Of a stretch of DNA of 12,909 nt, positions 1-9,684 are shown piece by piece. This stretch comes from Physocladia obscura. Its lineage: Eukaryota > Chytridiomycota > Chytridiomycetes > Chytridiales > Chytriomycetaceae. Below the pieces are notes generated by a model, which was not told the DNA's origin, searched no databases, and saw only the letters and a list, made by a program, of their open reading frames with translations. The stretch is from contig JADGJH010000951.1 in NCBI GenBank assembly GCA_027596945.1, positions 1-12,909 of the forward strand, given 5' to 3'. The stretch's first letter is position 1. Each line of letters starts with the position of its first letter. The translations under genes and the position numbers were made by a program.

Positions 1-690
1 ATAAAATAAAAATAAAAAATAAAAAAGTGAATTTTTCTGCAGTTATATGGAAGACACGACTTTGTCCTATTATCCTTTCCTATCTTCCTTGGGCTATTAG
101 TAATTATAAGATTAGATAAACGAGAACGCCGTATCATAGACAATATATTCTCTCCTGCAAGTACTCTTCTGCTTTTGTGTTGTTTTTCTTCGTTCTTCTA
201 TTTACAATAATTGTTTGTCAAATACTTCAAAGGAAATTTTCGCGGTAACTCGGATTAAACTTTAATTTCGAAAATTTTTATGTTTGTTTTTGTTTTGTCG
301 TCCTTGTTCTTAATTTTATTATAATTTTATTATACAGCTTTTGTTCAGTCACAAGCAATAAAATACTCTCCTCCGCAAACAAGTTAAATCTACAACCTTA
401 GCAGTAGAATGTTCTACGTTTTATTGCTTTGCATACTTATTGTCGTCTTGCTTTGTATATCATTTGAACTAGTGCGCTTATATGTTTATTGTTTACTCCA
501 GAAAAGAATGATACTGCCAGGAATGTTAATGCAGTACTTTGGTTTTTGAAAGATGTTTCTTTTTCCTTGGTTGGCCAATTTCTGTCAACGATGAAAGTGA
601 AACTCTTCCTGAAAATCGAGAAATGGAAAACAGCCGCTACTGATTATTATTATTAAAAGTTTTTATTTTTCGAAACAACAGCAAAAACAA
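1..690. other. AT-rich left edge without a confident gene
   Basis: The first 30 bases are a low-complexity A/T run. On the plus strand a 46-codon ORF starts at 409 (hydrophobic start MFYVLLLCILIVVLL) and stops near 550; no continuation was found. On the minus strand an open frame of about 69 codons runs from 645 to a TAA at 439-437, preceded by an in-frame TAA and followed 12 bases later by an AATAAA signal (complement of 420-425). It contains a possible acceptor (ttttcag, about 618-612) but no usable start codon. An ATG at 137-135 (-) stays open to the window edge, ending in T-rich low complexity. None of these is convincing alone. The 3' untranslated end of the complex I-like gene occupies roughly 640-690. 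Confidence 0.5.
662..667 (-). terminator. poly(A) signal AATAAA of the complex I-like gene
   Basis: TTTATT on the plus strand reads AATAAA on the minus strand, about 24 bases after the TAA stop at 693-691. Confidence 0.55.
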
Positions 691-1597
691 TTAATAATCT
701 GCCTGCCCGCGGCGCTTAACTACGACATTTCCATTGATTCCGGTTACAGGAGACTGTGAGCCAGGCTCAACAAGAAAATCAGAGTGACGCAAAAATACAT
801 CTGGGAAATACAGTCTGTACAGAAACAAAATTATAATAAAATGATTAATAATTTCCAGAATGCAAAGAAAATCAACAATTGAACCAAGACAAATAGATAA
901 AAGCCAAAAAAAGAAACATACCTATGAATACCAGGAGCAGGTCTATTGGTCAAAATTCTTGTGTCGTCAGCAATTTTTTGCTGTATGGCAAAAGATTCGG
1001 CCATTTCCTTTTCGAGCAGCTTCTTTGATGGCGTATTACGCTGAATATAATTCGTAAAGGGGTTCGTGCCATTCTCTGCAGTAGTATTGAGATAAGAAAT
1101 GGACGCGTAAACAGTAGCAATAAGAAGCAGCCCCTTTGCGATAGAGGAAGTGAAGAAAGACTCGGGGTGAGCTTGAGACTCTGAGCCATCAGGATGCTCC
1201 GGAAATTTCAGAAGCGACGGCGCATAGTGACCGGCGGGCGGGGCGTAGAATTCGTGCGGCCACCTGAGCAAACGTTGTTCACAAGATCAGCAAATCAAGC
1301 AAACCAGGGTTAACCAAGGCGCGGTACGGCGAGTAGCCAACGTATACAGAGGGCAAGGGGGTAGGGGGTAGGGGATCAAGAGGCTCACTCTCGGGCAATC
1401 TTCAACCACTCCTCCTTGGTGGGTTTGTTGCGTAGGTATTCGCGTTTTTGTTCGTGTTCGTGTTCGTGTTCGTGCGAAGAGTGGGCGAGGCGCACGGAGA
1501 TACGCGCCACTGGTTTCAGTGCTCTGGCTGAGACTCCAGCTCCAGCTGTGCGACGGAAAATCCCTAGTCCAACTGCTGCAAGGGACCCCCGTTGCAT
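691..1597 (-). CDS. mitochondrial membrane protein, probable complex I accessory subunit (17.8 kDa-type)
   Basis: Three exons, 1597-1389, 1263-922 and 814-691, give 224 aa; introns are 1388-1264 (GTGAGC...CAG, 125 bp) and 921-815 (GTATGT...CAG, 107 bp), and both junction phases fit. Residues 1-41 are Arg-rich with no acidic residue and end in VRLAHSS, a typical mitochondrial presequence. Residues 42-49 are four His-Glu units. A single membrane segment lies at about 107-128 (AKGLLLIATVYASISYL). The C-terminal half has a charged helix, then D-R/I-L-x-N...FPDVF...EPGSQ. This arrangement resembles from memory the fungal complex I 17.8 kDa accessory subunit, whose C-terminus has FPE-F...PAG; that is a family-level inference. 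The start is the first ATG after the upstream gene's stop, with A at -3. An earlier in-frame ATG would lie inside the aminopeptidase coding region. It could instead be another single-pass inner-membrane protein. Confidence 0.6.
1451..1474 (+). repeat. (TTCGTG)4 hexamer microsatellite inside the complex I-like gene
   Basis: Four perfect copies of TTCGTG. Read on the minus strand they encode (His-Glu)4 just after the predicted presequence cleavage region. Copy number changes would keep the frame and only change the number of HE units. Confidence 0.95.
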
Positions 1598-1624
1598 TTT
1601 CTCTTTTTTCCCTGTCCAAAAACT

Positions 1625-1630
1625 TTTATT
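1625..1630 (-). terminator. poly(A) signal AATAAA of the aminopeptidase gene
   Basis: AATAAA on the minus strand about 38 bases past the aminopeptidase stop and only about 28 bases before the start codon of the next gene, so the terminator of one gene sits in the promoter/leader of the other. Confidence 0.55.
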
Positions 1631-1667
1631 ATTCAAAGTCAAACAATGAGTGAAGACAAGCAATTTT

Positions 1668-4600
1668 TCATGCATTCGCTGTTGTCCAGGCTGCAAGATT
1701 ATCGCGCTCACGAGTAATCAGCTTGGTCTTGGTACCAATAGACTCCACTACTTGCTCAACTGCTCTCTTGAACCCTTCCACCTCCTTGATTCTCTTGCTA
1801 ACTCCTGCTTCATCCAACCCTTCTCCAGAAACCCACGAATTAATATCTGCAATGACATGCTCTCCAATCAAATATTGGAAAGACAGTCTAAATACTCCGC
1901 CCCCTGCGCGACCTGGCGACGAAACACGTGAAGCGTATTTCTCCCAGTTGTTTTTAAACCAGTTGGCAAGCAACGGGCGTACAACTGTCGCGTTTGGGTT
2001 ATCTCCACCAACTGAAAACAATGGTGTGGTGAAGTCTTGTAATCTAACCACCTCCTGATCCCAGATAATTTGGTTCAACAACCGATCTACATGCTCCAAT
2101 GAGTTAATTATTCCTAGAGCTCGCAATGCACCACCTTTTTCACTTGCATTCGTTTTTTCATCTTTGTAGATTTCTAGAACTGACGAGAACACATGCTCTG
2201 CTGTCTCTACAGTCGCATTCGCCAAGACCGTGCGATATGTCAGAACACGCAGTTCTGGGTGCAGAGCACTCTTGTCACCCGAAATAAACTTTTCAAATCG
2301 ACTTTTTAATTCTTCAATTACTTGCTTATCGCCAAAGTTGGCTGCTGCACCAATCGCCAATCCACGCTTCAATGCAACAAAGTAATCTTCTCCTTCAATG
2401 TATTCAAAACCAAGGGCTGCTGCTTGTGGAGAAAAAACACGTCGACCTAACGCATTGATTCCGTCACGCACTTCTTGAGACTCAAGGTACGAAATAGACG
2501 AAATAGAGTACAGCGTACTGGAAATTTGGATTAGGACATTATAATCACTTTCTCCACCAATAGCAAGTGCATTTATCATGTCAAGAACAGTGTTGATGCG
2601 TCCCAACCCTGCATTAGTCAATGAATATGCATCATTCAAAAACAGAATTCTGTCTCCGACGCTGAAAGTCTCAAGATTATTTTGCAGCGTGTTTTTGATT
2701 TGTGCGACTTGTTCATCTGTGTATTTGACGCGATACAAGCCCGATGCTCCAAAGTTCAGCTTCCAAAATTTGTTGGAAGCATCGTCGTAAGGGAAAGTGA
2801 TTGTTCCAACTTTTTCAGAAAGTACGTGTTTGGACGCTTCTGCTTTTCCTGTCAAATGGCTCACAACGGTAATTGGAACCCACCATGTTACTGTGTCTTC
2901 TTCACCAGTCAATTCACCACCAGACAAGAATCGAGATTGCGAAAGCGTCACAGTAAGAGTCTTTGCTTCGGTTTTGTACGCTTGCGATTCAATCGAAATC
3001 AAAGGGTATCCGCTGTCTTTTGTCCATGAGTGCATAATGGATGAAATGTCTAGACCAGAAGATTGTGCAAGATGCGTCCACAAATCGGCTGTCACTGCGT
3101 TCTTGTATTTGAACTCTTGAAGATACGAGCGCACACCATCCATAAAAATTTGACCACCCAGAAAGTTGTTGAGCATGCGAATAACGCTTGATCCCTTCAT
3201 ATAGCTAATTGCATCAAAAATTTGGGAAATTTCTGCTGCGCTGCGAACAGGAACATCAATAGGGTGGGAAGAACGGAGAGCATCCAATCCCAATGCTCCT
3301 GAAAGTGCACCAGTGATATAACCAGTCCAAACGTCCCATTCAGGAAACAGGTAGTCAACTGCAAGATTTCCAACAAAAGTCGCAAACCCTTCATTAAGCC
3401 AAAGATCATTCCACCAAGCCATAGTGACCAAGTTTCCGAACCACTGACTTGAAGAATAGTTGCTTTAGTATTTGATGGCAAAATTCGTTCAAAATCTACT
3501 TACTGGGCAAGTTCATGACCTACAACATAAGCCACTGATTTTTTTGAGTTGAGAGTGGAGTCTTTGTTGACCAAAAGGGCGGTATTTCTATAGGTAACAA
3601 GGCCCCACTGAAGGAAAAAATGGACATAAATAAATAAATAACGGCAACAAGATTCAGTACAACGCAGTAAAAAAGTAGAAAAAAAAGGCAAACGAACGTT
3701 TTCCATAGCTCCAGCGGCAAAATCAGGAATTGCTACCAAATCAGATTTGGGTAATGGAAAAGCCTCATTGAAATATTCCGAAAAGAAAACATGAGTCCGT
3801 CTGGCAACTTCCAAAGCAAACTCTCCCTGATCAATCAATCCTTTGACAGTAAACACTCTAACTGTAATTGGCTGCGCGTCCGCAGGGGCTGCAGGGGTCG
3901 CAACGGTCGAAATATATTCCAAATCGCCAACGACAAAGGCAACCAGATATGTGGACATAACGGGTGTCTTTGCAAATGTGACAGACTTTACGAGCTTGCC
4001 TGCCGAGTTTGTGAAATCGACAGACGAGATTTCATTCATATTCGAGAGAGCGACGAGGGAACGATCAACAACCAATGTGACACTGAATGTGGCTTTAAGG
4101 CCCGGTTCATCGTATGATGGGAACGCTTGGCGACAGTCCGTCGATTCAAACTGCGTGACGACGAGGTATTTTTTGTTTCCCTTGATAAAAAAAATTTTTG
4201 AATGTTAAATGACGATGTTGAAAGATGTGTTTGTTTGATCTCACCTCCGTATCGTTGTATGTCGAACGGTAGAATCCATGAAGGTGGTCATTGTGAGCAC
4301 CGGTGAATTCAATCTCGAGGAAAGCAGAGGAACCGGCAGTGATCAACTCACCAAAAGTGAAAGTGACAGTTTCGAGATCTGTGTCAAATTCAATTGACAC
4401 AGCTTCCTGCCTAAAAACTTAATTAGCTTTCGGGCACTTTCTTTTTTACTGCTGAAAAACTTACTTTGCACTACCACCTACACTGATTGCAGCTTTGTGG
4501 ATTACGATATTTTTTGAGTGGAGTACGGCTTTAAAAGTATCAGCAACAACGTCCAAACTATAAAAAAAAAGGGGCAGTGAGCTCAAAGAATCACAACGTA

Positions 4601-4791
4601 AAAGTTAGGTTTTTGTCTGCAACTCACGCGATTGCAACAGTTCCGTCGAATTTGAATGTTTCCAAATCTGGTGCCAACCACACATCATAATGACGGGGTA
4701 CAAGCCATTGAGGAAGGATCTGCCGATCCTGTGGACCATTGTTTTTGGTTCCACCAAGTACATCTGTTTGGTCGTCATTGAAGCGACACAT
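1668..4791 (-). CDS. M1-family zinc aminopeptidase (AAP1/APE2, puromycin-sensitive type)
   Basis: Cytosolic-type zinc exopeptidase that removes N-terminal amino acids from peptides. Six exons, 4791-4628, 4557-4465, 4410-4245, 4180-3698, 3607-3504 and 3447-1668, join in phase to 929 aa; introns are 70, 54, 64, 90 and 56 bp. The N-terminal beta domain starts with LPQWLVPRHYDVWLAPDLETF. The exopeptidase motif GAMEN is at residues 298-302, the zinc site HELAH at 333-337 with the third ligand in WLNEGF (Glu356), and the transition-state Tyr is likely Tyr419 in ISYMKGSSVIRM. The long last exon carries the helical C-terminal domain typical of ERAP/PSA-like enzymes. No signal peptide is seen, so cytosolic action is inferred. 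Length is slightly above yeast AAP1. The start is the first ATG of the open frame, with A at -3 and an A-rich leader. The second zinc His codon is split by intron 5, and intron 4 falls exactly between GAMEN and the following Trp. Confidence 0.97.
3608..3697 (-). other. stop-free 90-bp intron after the GAMEN motif
   Basis: Donor GTTCGT follows AAC of GAMEN and the acceptor TTCAG precedes the Trp codon of WGLVTYRN. The intron is exactly 30 codons long and contains no stop in the reading frame. Family homology (GAMENWGLVTYR) shows it must be removed to make a normal enzyme; retention would insert 30 mostly hydrophobic residues directly at the active site. Confidence 0.85.
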
Positions 4792-4880
4792 AATTTCAAT
4801 GAGAAGATTTTGACATAAATAAGAATTTTTGTTTTTTGGAGGTGGCGTCACAGATCACTTCCGTTCCGTTCCTGATTGCA

Positions 4881-5205
4881 TCAAAGACGATTGGGGTTCG
4901 AAGTATAAAGCAGAAGCAATTCAAAATCCAACGTTCTTATAAAAGCAAAAACTGATGGAATGGGTAAAGTAAACATGATTGTAAATTGTGAAGATATTCG
5001 AATCTCTATTTACCATAAACGAATACGTGAACACCTGCCATTTTTGCAGCGCAAAGATTGCCAGGATCTCGGCATTTGTCACAACCAAAATCCAGAATTT
5101 TTGGGGTACCACTTCTCATTGAGAACAGTTTACTGACGACAAGCTTCTGCGAAAAAATCAAGTCTAGTTGTCTCAATTGGTCAATAACACTGCGAAGTGA
5201 TACAT
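4881..5205 (-). CDS. candidate small three-exon gene, unknown function
   Basis: Not recognised as any family. Exons 5205-5191, 5146-5014 and 4951-4881 join in phase to 72 aa; introns are 44 bp (GTGTTA...CGCAG) and 62 bp (GTAAAT...ATCAG). The protein begins MYHFAKLVVSKLFSMRSG; the middle exon includes ILDFGCDKCRDPGNLCAAK, with a Cys-x2-Cys and a third Cys six residues on. The C-terminus is hydrophobic and ends TSNPNRL. Support: A at -3 of the ATG, valid phases at both junctions, and fit to the gap. It leaves 63 bp to the Myb gene stop and 89 bp to the aminopeptidase start, matching spacing elsewhere here. Against: short, no homologue recalled, the third exon may be chance, and the sequence could instead be the aminopeptidase leader and promoter. 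Confidence 0.35.
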
Positions 5206-5260
5206 GGTTATAAATTTTTTTTTAAAAAACACTTTACAGTTGCTTGTGTAAGAAACGCTG

Positions 5261-5266
5261 TTTATT
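5261..5266 (-). terminator. poly(A) signal AATAAA of the Myb-repeat gene
   Basis: AATAAA on the minus strand three bases past the TAA stop at 5271-5269. Unusually close to the stop, consistent with very short 3' untranslated regions in this segment. Confidence 0.45.
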
Positions 5267-5268
5267 TT

Positions 5269-8200
5269 TTAATTCCAAACTTCTTTATTCCAAACTCTTT
5301 CATTCATCAACGTGACCCACCGCCTTCTGCATCTATTTGCATTGTATGTTACTGTAAATCCATTGCCAGTTTTCTGTTTTTCACCAATTTCCAGAAAAGA
5401 TGACACTGCTACAGGCTCCGAGTTGTATCTACTTTCAAAAAATACAATACCCTCCAATAGTTTGCCAAGATTAAAACTAATATATTCCCATGGTATTTGC
5501 TTTGAAAACTCATTGTAAAATTTGGCTAATGCTGATGATCGTTTGCTTGAAACACCGCCTGGACTCGAAGAAAAATCCTTTTGATGATCAAATTCGCCCA
5601 AAAACATGCCAGCTTTTGCAAATTCACTTGTTATATGTACATTTATCGCAGAATTTTCAGATTCGAGAAATTCGATTGCCGTCTTCGTCTCTTTTAAAGG
5701 CACGGAACTATCCAGGTCGACTGACATCATATTTGCTTCCATTTCCAAAGCTTGAAGTCCAGTACTTTCACTTACTATTTGAAGTTCTTGAATTCGCTGT
5801 TCAGTGATTTTAATGTCGTAGGGGCGCAACTTCATGTGGTATTTTCCATCTCCTGTTCTCACAATAAGAGTTTGTTTTAAAACATCCGAAACTGCTTCCA
5901 TGAGTTTATTGTCAGCTGTACGATTCCAATGGTGATTAGCGGTTCCTTTTAAAACGTAGGAACATATTCTGTTTTTTGGGTGGCACAATTCCGCCGCAAA
6001 AGAATTCCACTGTAATTATAATCATGGATAAGTTAACATAATTTTTAAAATATTAAAATTTTTACATTAGGCACAACTCCTGATTGCAGATTGTCCAGGT
6101 ACTCCACGATTCGCTCTTTATCAAATGTAGTTAATCTCCTAAATTTCTTTCCGTGCGCATCAAGGACAACCTTTTCCAAAATATGATAAGCTGCATTTTG
6201 TGTACTTCGAGAATCACGTTGTGGACAGGCTGTTTGGTATAACTTTGCTGAGACTTTCGAAAGAAGTTTATAAATTTCAGTACTGTCGTTGTGTGGACTA
6301 CTGATATCGACTCCATAGGCTTTCTTAATCTCTGCTGTAATTGATTCCAGTTCATCAGCAGTAAACTTTCCGTACTTTACCGTCTTTTCATTATTAAAGG
6401 TACGATTCAGCAAAAGATATCGATTTCTTATAGCTTTGGAGAGACGGCGAGGAAATTCGGAAAAATTTTCATCGTTCATTTTTACTTCAGCCATTTCTTG
6501 TTCGAGTTTTTTCCATGGAATTTTTGCAGATGTTCCAGAAATTGAAATATCTTCATTTTGGTGAAGTTCAACAAAATCCAGAATGTGACTGTCTTCATCT
6601 GGTGTCCATGGTGGATAGTCACGTTGAAGTCGCACTAATCGCAAGCGTAAGTTGGTCACTGAGAATTTTGCAAGCATTGGACATAGCGATAAAATTTTAG
6701 CGAAGGAAATTCGACTTTGGCCTAGAAAAGTACAAAATTCAACAAAATTAATAAAAATATCAGAATTATAATTTAAAAAAAGCTTTACCAAACTTCTTGA
6801 CTGCGTCCAGCAATGCTGCATCTTCATTTAATCCCCATCCAATCCCTTGGCACTCATATCGGCTACCTCGTACTTTTGTCACTGGATCAACAATCCTTGC
6901 CCACCGATTGCTTATATCATGCGGAGAAAATCCTTTAAATTCAGGCATCACAGCCAATGCTGCCCATGGCCTTGCTGAAGAGACCCAAAGTGGTGAAATT
7001 TTTTGGTATAGGAGATCGTCAAGTTCTTTTGTCCATTTTTTTCGTTCGCTCCCCGCAGCTGTTTTATTTTATCAGTATAGGTGGCTTAAATCACAGCGAA
7101 TGTGTCAAGTTTAAATATATGATTTCTCAGATATGAATAATTTTCTCCCTTTGAGATAGTTTTCGCTTGTTTTTTTTTTTTTTACTAGAATTTTTATACT
7201 AACGCGAATTGCATACAGTTTGCCAGTAATGATAGAACATTTTGTTACGAGAAATATTCTTAAAGCGAATATCCGAGTCGCGAATCATTTGCCACTTAAA
7301 ACCAAGATCTTCGACACCGTTCAAAAGGGTTTGAGTTAAATCAGGAGTCCATACGGGAGGAGATGTTGGCAACGAATTCACTGGCTGTTTAGGCTCCCCA
7401 AGAAGGAATTTAAGGCGTTTTAGAACGGAACGGTTTGAACGATGCATGAAGGAAGCATTGCGTGTGCCGGAGATAGTACCACGGAGAAAACGCAAATTTC
7501 CCAAGAATTTTGAAGGAGGGAATGAATATGAATAGTGGGAACAATCATTGCCTGCAGACGCAGAAGTTGGGGGTGACGAGGAAAAAGAAAACTGGGTTAT
7601 TTCTTCAACACGTGTTTGTAAATATCGCTTTTTTGCAGGCTTAGTTTCGTCGTCCAAGATTTGCGCATTCAGGCGGATGAGTTCAGACTCGCGTTGTTCA
7701 GTCAAAATTCGTTCAAACGTCGAAAGCAAAAGTTTATCTTCATCGTGCGAGTAACGGGTGCGTCGAAAAACTGAAAATAATGATGATTCTTCATCTGAAT
7801 TGCGTGCGGGAAGATCGCGCGGTCGAGGTGCACCGCCGCTACCGTGATTTATAAACACATGCTTAGCATATGCTCGCTGTTGAGCTTTGTTCTGCCCAAT
7901 TTGCCAAAGATGCAAGCGCATTTGCGGTTTTTGAAATAAAAACGATAAAGTTCGCTGCTTCATTATTGGCTGCGCACACGGAGGTAGGATCGTACAACAT
8001 GCTGTGAATTTCATGGTTTTGTTCCCTGAGACAAAAAAAAAAAGGAAGCAAATATCGACCAATTTATTCAACCAGAATTGACACGGCCAGTTTCGGAGAG
8101 AATAGCTTGCTTCTTGTTGTTGAAGGCACTCTCCAGCTCAATGGATTTCTCTCTCAAAACGCCAATGCTTGCCAGATTATACAACGTTGATTTTTCTGTG

Positions 8201-8289
8201 GTGTCACAGAAATAGAGCAGCGTTTTCCAATGCTCTCACACGCGTGCGTTAACTCACAATCTCGAATGACGTTCGGACTGGTATCGCAT
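5269..8289 (-). CDS. multi-repeat Myb/SANT DNA-binding protein, SNAPC4-like
   Basis: Likely nuclear DNA-binding protein. Exons 8025-7204, 7058-6789, 6721-6066 and 6009-5269 are well supported, with introns of 145, 67 and 56 bp in phase; GTTAGT (7203) rather than GTATGC is the donor that keeps frame. Upstream, coding-looking sequence to 8073 (REKSIELESAFNNKKQAIL, coiled-coil-like) joins through a 47-bp intron. A first exon 8289-8258 is tentative; it was chosen because that ATG has A at -3, unlike the ATG at 8331. This gives about 871 aa. Myb-like repeats start near residues 133 (RYSHDEDKLL), 266 (PVWTPDLTQTLL), 324 (KKWTKELDDLL), 390 (GWGLNEDAALLDAV), 444 (PPWTPDEDSHILDFV), 605 (FDKERIVEYL...WNSFAAEL) and 653 (HHWNRTADNKLMEAV). 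The last has long inserts before IPWEYISF and NRCRRRWVTLMNE. The KWQMIRD...FYHYW half-repeat followed by KKWTKELDDLL resembles the SNAPC4 Rh/Ra order. Other multi-Myb factors remain possible. Confidence 0.8.
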
Positions 8290-8377
8290 ATTTATTTTCC
8301 CTTTTATTGCTGACAAATGAAATGTTCCCATGTGCTCAGTTCTTGTTTCTTTTCGAAAGAACATCTAAAAAGAAACA
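8290..8377. promoter_or_regulatory. short divergent promoter region
   Basis: Head-to-head gap between the Myb-repeat gene (tentative ATG at 8289, minus) and the flavoenzyme gene (ATG at 8378, plus). No clear TATA box was identified. If the Myb gene instead begins at the internal Met codon at 8014-8012, the shared region grows to about 360 bp. Confidence 0.4.
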
Positions 8378-9603
<1,226 letters not shown>

Positions 9604-9684
9604 AAGTGGGTGAAGAAAAAATCGGCTTTTTTCTGTTTGTGGTGAAGCAAATTTCCACATTTTTTTTTTTTTCTCACCAGAAAA

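Noticed and set aside
1287..1711. Longer minus-strand ORFs around exon 1 of the complex I-like gene, including an upstream in-frame start near 1711
   Set aside because: The upstream start lies inside the aminopeptidase coding sequence, and the other frame (1287-1619) is a shadow with Arg/Thr-rich low complexity from the hexamer repeat.
4895..4902. GGTTCGAA, resembling a tRNA T-loop (B box)
   Set aside because: No acceptor stem, anticodon arm or A box fits around it.
5490..5807. Plus-strand ORF of 105 codons
   Set aside because: Antisense to the last exon of the Myb-repeat gene and without recognisable features.
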